A stretch of DNA of 45,339 bases, from the NCBI GenBank assembly GCA_944384015.1, contig CALWRT010000009.1, forward strand, positions 1 to 45,339. Direction: 5' to 3'. Every line of letters begins with the position of its first letter. The stretch's first letter is position 1. Source of the stretch: an uncultured Lachnospiraceae bacterium. GTDB lineage: Bacteria > Bacillota > Clostridia > Lachnospirales > Lachnospiraceae. The position numbers were made by a program, and so were the translations under genes. Below are positions 33,524 through 41,324 of this stretch, piece after piece. The notes below the pieces were generated by a model, which made no database searches, had not been told where the DNA came from, and saw only the letters and a program-made list of their open reading frames with translations.

Positions 33524-33551
33524 AGTTACTTCCATGTAACTCAGTATAGCA
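33524..33551 (-). promoter_or_regulatory. deoB promoter with operator-like palindrome
   Basis: An extended -10, TGCTATACT (33543-33551), is followed at the expected transcription start by AGTTAC-6 nt-GTAACT (33524-33541), a palindrome placed where a repressor would block initiation. No good -35 is seen. Confidence 0.5.
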
Positions 33552-33642
33552 CAGACCGAACGATTTTTACAGGAGGTTTTTATCATAAGCGCTTCTTTCC
33601 GCTGATGCGAAGACAGATCGATAAACATCCACGGAGATTTCT

Positions 33643-34377
33643 CTAGCTGTCGGCACGGACATAGATCTCCCATCCTCCGTCCGGCATCTCCACAATACAC
33701 ACTTTGCCGCTGCTGTCCCCTTTATAGCGATAAGCCTGGGCTCCGATCATCGATGTGTCTTTAGACTGCTCCACAGTCCCCAGCTCTTCTCCCAGGTCGT
33801 CCTCTGTAATGTGATACATATTCTCCGGTGTCAGCCCGTCGGCTTCCTGGCTGACAAAACCATATTCTTTGCACTGTTCAAAGCTGATCGGAGCATATTC
33901 CATTCCATCTATCCATACGCTGTACGCCACATCCGCCTCAGCCATATCTTCCTTGGACGCCGATGCTGCATCTTCTGCTTCCCCATCCTGTGCCGTCCCT
34001 GTCTGTGCGCTGTCCCCGTCCTGGCTCTCGCCGGAAGATGCAAATTCTTCCCCAATTGCCTGGGCCTCTTCCTCTATCCCTTCCGCGCTCCCACCGGCAG
34101 TATCCATGACGGCCTCTTCCTGCGCTGACTCGTACATGCCTCCCGTACTGTCCGCAGATATGCCTCCCATCAGCCGGACCGCAGCAATCACAACGCAGAG
34201 GCAGGCCACAGCCGCGGCCGCCGTCCCCCATGCCTTCCAACGCCTTCTGCCTGATTTCTTCTTAGCCTTTATCCGATTCGTTCCTGCTGGATCCGCCTCT
34301 TCTTCTCTGGCCTCTTCCACCAGCTCTTCTGATATATAGCCCAGCAGTAGCAGCAGCCTGTTTCCGCCTTCATTCAT
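33643..34377 (-). CDS. Membrane protein, candidate anti-sigma factor
   Basis: This 244-residue single-pass protein has a charged cytoplasmic ~50 residues, a helix at about 51-69 (AAAAVACLCVVIAAVRL), a long extracytoplasmic linker rich in Glu, Ala, Ser and Gly, and a C-terminal domain (~150-244) containing VWIDGMEYAPISFEQCKEYG. It overlaps the sigma-factor stop in ATGA, the usual layout of sigma/anti-sigma pairs. No zinc-finger (HxxxCxxC) anti-sigma motif is present, so this role is inferred from context. The C-terminal domain is not recognised. Confidence 0.6.
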   Translation of the reverse strand: MNEGGNRLLLLLGYISEELVEEAREEEADPAGTNRIKAKKKSGRRRWKAWGTAAAAVACLCVVIAAVRLMGGISADSTGGMYESAQEEAVMDTAGGSAEGIEEEAQAIGEEFASSGESQDGDSAQTGTAQDGEAEDAASASKEDMAEADVAYSVWIDGMEYAPISFEQCKEYGFVSQEADGLTPENMYHITEDDLGEELGTVEQSKDTSMIGAQAYRYKGDSSGKVCIVEMPDGGWEIYVRADS

Positions 34378-34937
34378 ACGTGCACCTCCTCCTTCTCCAG
34401 ATACTCCTTTAATTCCCTGCGGATACGGAACAGCATAGATTTCACCTTGCTCTGGCTCATCCCATACCGCGTGCTGATCGTATCAATGGAGTCAAAATAC
34501 CAGTATCTGCGCAGGAATACCTTCCTTTTCTCTTCCGGAAGCGCCTTAAGGAATTTCTCCAGCAGTTCCGCCACATACTGCGCCTGCATATGTTCCTCCG
34601 GCCCTTCCAGCGCCTTGTCCTCCACGCATTCCTGCAGTTCCTCCCGAAGCTCCATCATCCGGCAGTCCCGTTTGGCCGCCGTATGATAGTCATATCTCCC
34701 GAAGGCGGCATGCCTCGTAATCTTCGCCAGGTAAGCAAAAAAATATACAGGAATGGTAGGCGGTATCGCGTTCCAGGCAGCCAAATATGTGTCGCTGACA
34801 CACTCTTCCGAGTCCTCCCTGCTGTTCAAGATACGCATAGCAAGTCCTAACAGACGGCTCCCATACTTCCGGTCCGTCTCTGTCACGGCCTGTTCCTGTC
34901 TTTTCACATACAGTTCAATAATTTCCTCATCTCTCAT
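34374..34937 (-). CDS. ECF-type RNA polymerase sigma factor
   Basis: This 187-residue sigma-70 family protein has region 2 (KYGSRLLGLAMRILNSREDSE, then CVSDTYLAAWNAIPP and FFAYLAKITRHAAF) and region 4 (ALPEEKRKVFLRRYWYFDSI, then RYGMSQSKVKSMLFRIRREL) with the helix-turn-helix. It lacks region 3, as ECF sigma factors do. The co-encoded membrane protein probably holds it inactive until an envelope signal arrives. RBS is AAGGGGG. No autoregulatory promoter was recognised upstream. Confidence 0.88.
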   Translation of the reverse strand: MRDEEIIELYVKRQEQAVTETDRKYGSRLLGLAMRILNSREDSEECVSDTYLAAWNAIPPTIPVYFFAYLAKITRHAAFGRYDYHTAAKRDCRMMELREELQECVEDKALEGPEEHMQAQYVAELLEKFLKALPEEKRKVFLRRYWYFDSIDTISTRYGMSQSKVKSMLFRIRRELKEYLEKEEVHV

Positions 34938-35093
34938 AGTATCCCCCTTTCTAATTTTCTATGAATCTTCCGTCATTATTCTTCCATCCCTGAAATGCCC
35001 AATCGGAGTTTTCCTAACATAACAAGAGGGAATTCTCCCGCCTCCGTTGCGCCTTATAAAAAATCCGTCTGTGCAGATGCAGTCCTTCCATTT

Positions 35094-35133
35094 GCAAAAG
35101 AGAGGCCGCCGGCATCCGCCTGCGGCCTCTCTT
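35094..35133 (-). terminator. Terminator for nrdDG
   Basis: AAGAGAGGCCGC and its exact complement form a 12-bp stem around a 12-nt loop, with TTTT following on the minus strand, about 100 nt past the nrdG stop. The rest of the 34938-35233 gap holds no gene that I can support. Confidence 0.85.
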
Positions 35134-35233
35134 CGCCTAGTATTGTGTTATTCTGTGAATCGAAAGCGGCAGACCAGCCCGCTGCTCTTTCCGGCCGCGC
35201 CTCTGGCGCAGCCCGGCGAGGACGCCCAAGCCG

Positions 35234-35755
35234 TCACAGCTTCAGGCAGATAATTTCTCCCGCTTCTCTGCTTGCCCGCATATCTATCAGCCTCTGGTTG
35301 GAAGAGCCGCGAAACGCCAGCCCCAGATTCTTTTTCTCTTTCTCGAACCGTCCGTCCACAAGCACATCCAGTCCATCGAGCATCTGATCGGTATATTCTC
35401 CGTATCTCTTTCCTCCCGGGATCAGATCCTTATCAAGGACAAAGCCTGTATAACACCAAATATCCTTCTGGGGATACCGCTCCTTCACCTTCACAATCAG
35501 CCGAGCCAATTCCGGCTGGTTCTCAAATTCAAACGGTTCGCCTCCCAGCACAGTAAGCCCGCTGATATAAGCTGGTTCCAAGGCATTCAGTATCTGTTCC
35601 TCTGTCTCCTTGGTATATTTCTTCCCGTAGGTAAAACACCAGGTCTCCGGCTGGAAGCAGCCCTCACACCGGTTCGTGCATCCGGAGACAAAGATGCTCA
35701 CCCGCACGCCTGTGCCGTTGGCCACATCACATGTCTTGACTGCCCCATAATACAT
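35234..35755 (-). CDS. nrdG: Anaerobic ribonucleotide reductase activating protein
   Basis: This 173-residue radical SAM activase binds a 4Fe-4S cluster through SGCTNRCEGCFQPETWCF (CxxxCxxC). It generates the glycyl radical on NrdD under anaerobic conditions. LTVLGGEPFEFENQPELARL and DIWCYTGF are NrdG family motifs. Length is as expected. It lies 15 nt downstream of nrdD behind AGAGAGGGG and is the last gene before a strong terminator. Confidence 0.95.
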   Translation of the reverse strand: MYYGAVKTCDVANGTGVRVSIFVSGCTNRCEGCFQPETWCFTYGKKYTKETEEQILNALEPAYISGLTVLGGEPFEFENQPELARLIVKVKERYPQKDIWCYTGFVLDKDLIPGGKRYGEYTDQMLDGLDVLVDGRFEKEKKNLGLAFRGSSNQRLIDMRASREAGEIICLKL

Positions 35756-35770
35756 GACAATTCCCCTCTC

Positions 35771-37933
35771 TTACAAATGCAACACCCGTTCCTTAATCTC
35801 CTGGGTTCTCCCCTGATTCCAGAACTGTGTCCCAATGTAGCCGCATGTCCTCCGGGCAACATTCATCTTATCCTGATCCCGGTTGCCGCAGTTCGGGCAT
35901 TCCCACACGAGCTTGTGATGCTCATCCTCTATAATCTGAATCTCTCCGTCATATCCGCACACCTGGCAGTAGTCGCTCTTCGTATTCAGCTCCGCATACA
36001 TGATATGGTCGTAAATATGCTGCATAACCGCCAGCACCGCCGGTATGTTGTTCTGCATATTCGGCACTTCCACATAGCTGATAGCCCCTCCCGGAGACAG
36101 TTCCTGGAACTGCGCCTCGAAGGACAGCTTGTCGAAAGCGTTGATTTCTTCCGTCACATGGACATGATAGCTGTTCGTTATATAATTCTTATCCGTAACG
36201 CCCGGAATAATTCCGAACCGGTCCTGTAAGCATTTGGCAAATTTATATGTTGTGGATTCCAGCGGCGTCCCGTACAGGCTGAACGCAATGTTCGTCTCTT
36301 TCCTCCAACGGCTGCAGGCATCGTTCAAAGCCTCCATAATTTCGATGGCGAACGGAGTTGCCTCCGGATCGGTATGGGACTTGCCCGTCATATACCGCAC
36401 GCACTCGCACAGCCCGGCATATCCGAGAGAAATGGTGGAGTAGCCTCCGTAGAGCAGCTTGTCAATCTTTTCTCCCTTCTTCAGCCTCGCCAGCGCCCCG
36501 TTCTGCCACAAGATGGGCGCCACGTCTGATACCGTCCCCTTCAGCCGGTTATGCCGGCACATCAGCGCTCTCCTGCACAGCTCCAGTCTCTCGTCCAGAA
36601 TCTCCCAGAACTTCTCTTTGTCTTTGCCGGAAGAACAAGCCACATCTACCAGGTTCAGTGTGACAACCCCCTGATTGAACCTTCCGTAGAACTTAAATTT
36701 CCCTTCTTCATCCCGGTAGACTGTGAGGAAGGAACGGCAGCCCATGCACGTATAACAGTTGCCTTCCTTCAGCTGCTTCATCACTTTCTCCGATATATAA
36801 TCCGGCACCAGCCTCTTAGCTGTACACTTGGCTGCAAGCTCCGTCAAATACCAGTACGGCGTACCCTCCCGGATGTTGTCCTCCTCCAGCACGTAGATCA
36901 GTTTCGGGAAGGCTGGGGTGATATACACTCCCTGCTCATTTTTCACGCCCTGCATTCTCTGAATAAGCATTTCCTCAATAATCATCGCCAGGTCGTCTCT
37001 CAGCCGTCCCTCCGGCACTTCGTCCAGATACATGAACACCGTCACAAACGGAGCCTGTCCATTGGTGGTCATAAGCGTGATTACCTGGTACTGGATCATC
37101 TGTACGCCCTGTTTAATTTCCCTGCGCACGCGCATCTCCGCAATATCATTGATCATTTTGTCGGTGACGTCCATCTTCTCCTCTTCCATTTCCTGGCGCA
37201 CCTCCGCCCGGAATTTCTCTCTGCTCACCTGGACAAAAGGGGCGAGATGAGACAGCGTAATGCTCTGGCCGCCATACTGGGAACTAGCAATCTGGGCAAT
37301 TGCCTGAGTCGCTATGTTGCATGCCGTCGAAAAGCTGTGCGGGCGCTCAATCATCGTCTCGCTGATCACCGTCCCATTCTGCAGCATGTCTTCCAGATTC
37401 ACCAGGCAGCAGTTGTGCATATGCTGAGCAAAATAGTCTGCATCGTGGAAGTGGATAATCCCCTTGTCGTGGGCCTCCACAATCTCCTGGGGCAGCAGGA
37501 ATCTTCTTGTAATATCCTTGCTTACTTCCCCTGCCATGTAATCTCTCTGGACACTGTTCACCATTGGATTCTTATTGGAGTTCTCCTGGATCACCTCTTC
37601 ATTCTCGCACTCCAGAAGGCTTAGTATCTGCTTATCTGTGGAATTGGATTTACGTACCAATTCCCTTTTATAGCGATAGGTGATATAATTCTTCGCGACC
37701 TTGTATGCCTGCTGCTTCATAATCTCCGTCTGAACCAGATCCTGTATCTCTTCTACGCTGGCTGATCTTGCAAGCTTCGTACAAGTCGCCGTAACATAAT
37801 CGGTAATTCTCTCTATTTGGTCTTCTGTCAGCCGCTCGCCTTCCTCCACTGTCCGGTTCGCCTTGCGGACGGCCTCTGCAATTTTCTCCCGGTCAAAAGG
37901 CACTTCCTGACCGCTTCGCTTAATAATATTCAT
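35771..37933 (-). CDS. nrdD: Anaerobic ribonucleoside-triphosphate reductase (class III)
   Basis: This 720-residue enzyme makes deoxynucleotides without oxygen. An N-terminal ATP-cone (about residues 1-90) begins MNIIKRSGQEVPFDREKIAE. The catalytic barrel follows (FHDADYFAQHMHNCCLVNLED; CYTCMGCRSF). A zinc site uses CQVCGYDG and CPNCGNRD. The glycyl-radical loop RRTCGYIGTQFWNQGR is at the C-terminus, activated by NrdG. AGGGAGGAGC precedes the start. A promoter with a palindrome near the start site is upstream. Confidence 0.97.
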   Translation of the reverse strand: MNIIKRSGQEVPFDREKIAEAVRKANRTVEEGERLTEDQIERITDYVTATCTKLARSASVEEIQDLVQTEIMKQQAYKVAKNYITYRYKRELVRKSNSTDKQILSLLECENEEVIQENSNKNPMVNSVQRDYMAGEVSKDITRRFLLPQEIVEAHDKGIIHFHDADYFAQHMHNCCLVNLEDMLQNGTVISETMIERPHSFSTACNIATQAIAQIASSQYGGQSITLSHLAPFVQVSREKFRAEVRQEMEEEKMDVTDKMINDIAEMRVRREIKQGVQMIQYQVITLMTTNGQAPFVTVFMYLDEVPEGRLRDDLAMIIEEMLIQRMQGVKNEQGVYITPAFPKLIYVLEEDNIREGTPYWYLTELAAKCTAKRLVPDYISEKVMKQLKEGNCYTCMGCRSFLTVYRDEEGKFKFYGRFNQGVVTLNLVDVACSSGKDKEKFWEILDERLELCRRALMCRHNRLKGTVSDVAPILWQNGALARLKKGEKIDKLLYGGYSTISLGYAGLCECVRYMTGKSHTDPEATPFAIEIMEALNDACSRWRKETNIAFSLYGTPLESTTYKFAKCLQDRFGIIPGVTDKNYITNSYHVHVTEEINAFDKLSFEAQFQELSPGGAISYVEVPNMQNNIPAVLAVMQHIYDHIMYAELNTKSDYCQVCGYDGEIQIIEDEHHKLVWECPNCGNRDQDKMNVARRTCGYIGTQFWNQGRTQEIKERVLHL

Positions 37934-37998
37934 TTCTTGCTCCTCCCTTTACCACAGCTCCCAGGCACATCATCTTGTGCCTCCCTCATCATTTCCAT

Positions 37999-38037
37999 CT
38001 ATATATAGTATTATATCCACTTATCATAAAATTACAA
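37999..38037 (-). promoter_or_regulatory. nrdDG promoter with possible NrdR-like palindrome
   Basis: TTGTAA (38032-38037), a 16-bp spacer and TATAAT (38010-38015), then CTATATATAG (37999-38008) at about +1. The palindrome resembles the AT-rich core of NrdR boxes, but only one copy is clear whereas NrdR usually needs two. Confidence 0.5.
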
Positions 38038-38091
38038 GTCCCTTTTTCAACTTCCTGAAAAAAGCCATGACTATCTACTGTCTTATCTGGA

Positions 38092-38760
38092 TTATGCCAG
38101 CCCGAACAGTTTCTCAGCCCCATGAAGCCGCCGTTCAAATTGGCTGTAAAAATCTTCCATTTGATGGTAAGGCGTCCGGTAAAACGTCTTCAAGACGTAC
38201 AAGCTGATATTGCGCACCAGTTCCTCGTCCTGGGAATTCCCGGCAATCTCTTCCAACGCCTTCAGGAAGAAATGCCATCGGCAGATATAATTCTCATATT
38301 GGGCTGTCTGGGGAGTGTCGATCCACTTCTTCACCTTCACTTTTGTCCGATCCTTCTTCGGGCATTCGTGTATCTGCAGGAAATAGGAAAAGCCATCCTC
38401 TTCATAGTATCTCCCAAGCGGGAACAGACGGCACAGTCCGGGGCGGTACGGATGAATGGAACAACGGCCGTCCCTGTCTAAGAAAACACACCGCTCTCCC
38501 TCTCCTTCCATCCGCACGTTAGGCAGCACAATCCCATCCACCACATTCAACTCCAGCTTTCCTCCAAGAAGTGTGTCAAAATCCACGGCAAGACCGGCTG
38601 TAAGCCTCGCCGCATCCATAGGATCCAGCAAGATAGACTGCCCCATGCCCGTACAGCACGCATGGCAGCCCTCGCATCCCCGGCAGTCTGCCTTCACCAA
38701 ATCATTGCTCCGATATAGCTTCCCGTCGGATATTTCTTCCAGGCTTACTTCCCGTCTCAT
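38092..38760 (-). CDS. YkgJ-family cysteine cluster protein
   Basis: This 222-residue protein has the zinc/iron-chelating cysteine pattern of the YkgJ family: CRGCEGCHACCTGMGQS near the N-terminus, CVFLDRDGRCSIHPYRPGLC in the middle and HECPKK after it, with a conserved CRW later. Function is unknown; the cysteines probably hold a metal or Fe-S cluster. It is cytoplasmic, with no signal peptide. AGGGGTGG precedes the start. It lies between the tRNA and nrdD with its stop ~55 nt upstream of the nrdD promoter. Confidence 0.85.
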   Translation of the reverse strand: MRREVSLEEISDGKLYRSNDLVKADCRGCEGCHACCTGMGQSILLDPMDAARLTAGLAVDFDTLLGGKLELNVVDGIVLPNVRMEGEGERCVFLDRDGRCSIHPYRPGLCRLFPLGRYYEEDGFSYFLQIHECPKKDRTKVKVKKWIDTPQTAQYENYICRWHFFLKALEEIAGNSQDEELVRNISLYVLKTFYRTPYHQMEDFYSQFERRLHGAEKLFGLA

Positions 38761-38845
38761 CTATCCACCCCTTATCTGCCGCGCACCTGCGGCGGCCGCG
38801 TCTTTGAACATTCTGTGCCTGAACCACTGTGCCAAAATAAGATAT

Positions 38846-38877
38846 GAAAAAAGAAAAACCCCGAAAATATCGAGGTT
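38846..38877 (-). terminator. Terminator for tRNA-Ala
   Basis: AACCTCG and CGGGGTT form a 7-bp stem (one G-U), followed on the minus strand by TTTTTCTTTTTT, six nt past the tRNA 3' end. Confidence 0.88.
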
Positions 38878-38882
38878 TTCAG

Positions 38883-38955
38883 TGGAGCATACGGGATTCG
38901 AACCCGTGGCCTCAACAATGCGAATGTTGCGCGCTCCCATCTGCGCTAATGCCCC
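38883..38955 (-). tRNA. tRNA-Ala (anticodon CGC)
   Basis: The 73-nt cloverleaf is complete. Acceptor GGGGCAT pairs with ATGCTCC (one G-U), discriminator A; D-stem GCGC/GCGC with a GG-containing loop; anticodon stem CAACA/TGTTG with loop TTCGCAT, anticodon CGC, reading GCG (Ala). T-arm is ACGGG-TTCGAAT-CCCGT. The 3' CCA is not encoded. Single gene with its own promoter and terminator. Confidence 0.93.
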
Positions 38956-38965
38956 ATCGCATCTT

Positions 38966-38974
38966 ATTATAGCA
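38966..38974 (-). promoter_or_regulatory. Extended -10 promoter for tRNA-Ala
   Basis: TGCTATAAT on the minus strand, 10 nt before the tRNA 5' end, fits an extended -10. The -35 region is a pyrimidine-rich CTTTTC. A small perfect hairpin (AATTTCTT-TAAT-AAGAAATT) lies farther upstream at 39000-39020. Confidence 0.6.
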
Positions 38975-39113
38975 CAAAATTTGAAAAAGAAAAGAGGGAA
39001 AATTTCTTTAATAAGAAATTTATTGGACAATTCCTGCCAGGACAGCTAATGTATAAATAACATACAGGCGATGCGGGTTATACCGTCCCGCATAGAGAGG
39101 AGGTTACAGCACG

Positions 39114-39920
39114 ATGCCCTTACATAGGAAACAGCAGCGAGCCATACAGAAGGAACTGGATCTTCTGATGCGCAGGGAGCGCAAATTCCGAGAGGCCGCC
39201 CGTCGAGAACGGGACCCCGGAATAAAAGAGAAATTAGCAGCCAAAGTGCCGGATCGTGTCTATAGCAGCCTTGTGGATGCATTCTGCACAGGATTTTTTG
39301 CAGTCTTCGATAAGGGCGGAGAAATCATCGGTAAAAGCTTCTCTCCCCACAAGATACAGCAAAATTATCAGATCCTCGATTATGCTGTTCAGGTAAAGGG
39401 CGGCAGAGGCGAGCTTCGCCGGCTTCGGCAGTCCGCGGGGGCGGCCGGCCTTCGCAATACGGCGATCACAACAGCTGAGGGCATTGGCCTAGGCCTGCTT
39501 GGCATCGGAATTCCCGACATCGTCCTCTTTCTCGGCATGCTCCTGAAAGGGATCTATGAGACGGCTCTCCACTATGGCTTCTCCTACCATACGCAGGCGG
39601 AGAGGTTTTTCATCTTATATATGGCAGAAGCATCCATGAGGCACGGGGCAGAGCGGGATCGGATGAATGCCCAGATAGACCGCTGGCTCTACAGTGGTCT
39701 CCCCCAGCACATTGACAGCCAGATGTTCAAGGAGCAGATACGGCATACGGCTGAGGCGTTCGCGGCAGACATGCTGGCATTCAAATTCCTCCAGGGAATT
39801 CCTATCGCAGGCATTCTAGGCGGAGCGTCCAACCCCGTCTATTACAGGCGGGTAATGAAGTATGTGCAGTTAAAATATGAAAAAAGATATTTGCTTGGAC
39901 TTCTGGACGCCGGAACATAA
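39114..39920 (+). CDS. EcsC-family protein
   Basis: This 268-residue protein matches the EcsC family: basic N-terminal helix, then KVPDRVYSSLVDAFCTGFFA, LRNTAITTAEGIGLGLLGIG, IPDIVLFLGMLLKGIYETAL and FLQGIPIAGILGGASNPVYY. Two or three hydrophobic helices suggest membrane association. In Bacillus ecsC accompanies the EcsAB ABC transporter, but here no transporter is adjacent and the role is unknown. GAGAGGAGG precedes the start, and a hairpin ATGCGGG/CCCGCAT (39071-39093) ends just before that site. Confidence 0.85.
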   Translation: MPLHRKQQRAIQKELDLLMRRERKFREAARRERDPGIKEKLAAKVPDRVYSSLVDAFCTGFFAVFDKGGEIIGKSFSPHKIQQNYQILDYAVQVKGGRGELRRLRQSAGAAGLRNTAITTAEGIGLGLLGIGIPDIVLFLGMLLKGIYETALHYGFSYHTQAERFFILYMAEASMRHGAERDRMNAQIDRWLYSGLPQHIDSQMFKEQIRHTAEAFAADMLAFKFLQGIPIAGILGGASNPVYYRRVMKYVQLKYEKRYLLGLLDAGT

Positions 39921-39964
39921 ACCTTTCTGCCGTTGCCGCCCAGGCATGGCGTGACTCAAGGCTT

Positions 39965-39993
39965 TTGACCCTGGTATCATTCTATGTTATAAT
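39965..39993 (+). promoter_or_regulatory. Promoter for LOR/SDH-family gene
   Basis: TTGACC, 17-bp spacer and perfect TATAAT, about 60 nt before the start at 40055. Confidence 0.85.
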
Positions 39994-40054
39994 GGTTAAA
40001 CTAGCGTCTGCCGACGGCATGGCGCTCAATACCGATAGAAAAGGAGTTGTCATT

Positions 40055-41152
40055 ATGGATTTCCAAATACCAAAGTACCGCGAGCCTGACTTTACTCAAG
40101 AACGATTTGTCAAAGCACCCAATGTCACCATCCAGGAAGTGGAGCTGGACGGCGTAGCCCCGGAACATTATCACAGCACGTCTATGTATCCGGAATATTT
40201 CAAAATAGACGGCCGGTGGGTTCTGGCTGAAGAGAGCCGTATGGACTCCAGCGTTGTCCTCTGTGAGGACGGCCATCTGGCCGTTGTGGAGAACCGGAAT
40301 CTCAAGAAAGGGGATCGGGTCATCCTTGGCAGGAGCGAGAACTGTGAGGAGGGTATCTACCTGCATGCCAGCGGGTTCCAGGAGGAGGACACCCAGCAGA
40401 CTGACCAATTCGTCTTCCGCCAGGGCCGCAGCCGTGAGACTTCTTACGCGAGAGATTATGATAACCTGTTCGAGCTGCTGCGTTACGAGCGGGAGCACGG
40501 CAATATCCTGTGGGTGATGGGCCCTGCCTTCTCTTTTGACTATGACGCCCGGGCAGCGATGCAGGCCATGGTCGAGAACGGCTATGTGCACGGCCTTATG
40601 GCCGGCAACGCCCTCGCTACTCACGATCTGGAAGGCGCCCATCTGCACACGGCTCTCGGACAGGACATTTATACACAGGTTTCTATGCCCAACGGCCACT
40701 ACAACCATCTGGACGTGATCAACCGCGTGCGCAGAAGCGGTTCCATCCCTCAGTTCATTGAGGATTACCATATTGATAACGGCATCATTTACAGCTGCGT
40801 TAAGCACCAGGTACCTATCGTCCTCACAGGTTCCATCCGAGATGACGGGCCTCTGCCGGAAGTGATCGGGAACGCCTATGAGGGCCAGACGGCTATGCGC
40901 AGTTTGACGAAGAAAGCGACGACGGTCATCTGCCTGGCTACCATGCTCCATACAATTGCCACTGGAAATATGACCCCGTCCTTCCGCGTACTGCCAGACG
41001 GCACTATCCGTCCCGTCTACCTGTATACTGTGGACGCGGATGAATTTGTAGTAAATAAGCTGCTGGACCGCGGCAGCCTCTCTGCCACCACCATTGTCAC
41101 CAATGTCCAAGACTTTATCATGCTGGTGGGACGTGGACTTGGCGTAATTTAA
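40055..41152 (+). CDS. LOR/SDH (TIGR00300) family protein, ornithine cyclodeaminase-related
   Basis: This 365-residue protein matches the TIGR00300 family, named LOR/SDH for its lysine-oxoglutarate reductase/saccharopine dehydrogenase-like N-terminal domain. Recognisable segments are APEHYHSTSMYPEYFKIDGR, LMAGNALATHDLEGAHLHTA, HLDVINRVRRSGSI and VLTGSIRDDGPLPEVIGNA, with an NAD-binding C-terminal domain. Archaeal members are ornithine cyclodeaminases and cyanobacterial ArgZ/AgrE carry this domain behind an arginine dihydrolase. The latter domain is absent here, so ornithine-to-proline conversion is a reasonable but unproven role. The start follows AAAAGGAG; own promoter. Confidence 0.82.
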   Translation: MDFQIPKYREPDFTQERFVKAPNVTIQEVELDGVAPEHYHSTSMYPEYFKIDGRWVLAEESRMDSSVVLCEDGHLAVVENRNLKKGDRVILGRSENCEEGIYLHASGFQEEDTQQTDQFVFRQGRSRETSYARDYDNLFELLRYEREHGNILWVMGPAFSFDYDARAAMQAMVENGYVHGLMAGNALATHDLEGAHLHTALGQDIYTQVSMPNGHYNHLDVINRVRRSGSIPQFIEDYHIDNGIIYSCVKHQVPIVLTGSIRDDGPLPEVIGNAYEGQTAMRSLTKKATTVICLATMLHTIATGNMTPSFRVLPDGTIRPVYLYTVDADEFVVNKLLDRGSLSATTIVTNVQDFIMLVGRGLGVI

Positions 41153-41324
41153 GATTTCATCTGTTTAGTTTCGTCTGTTTGCTCTGGATATTAGATATGT
41201 TTTTATTTCTTTTGAAATTTTAATTTCGTGAATGAAATTATTATATAGCAGAATACTATGGGTATTCAACCATTGGTATTATCTATTCACCATATGCAAG
41301 ATTTTCGAAGGGAATGATTACATT

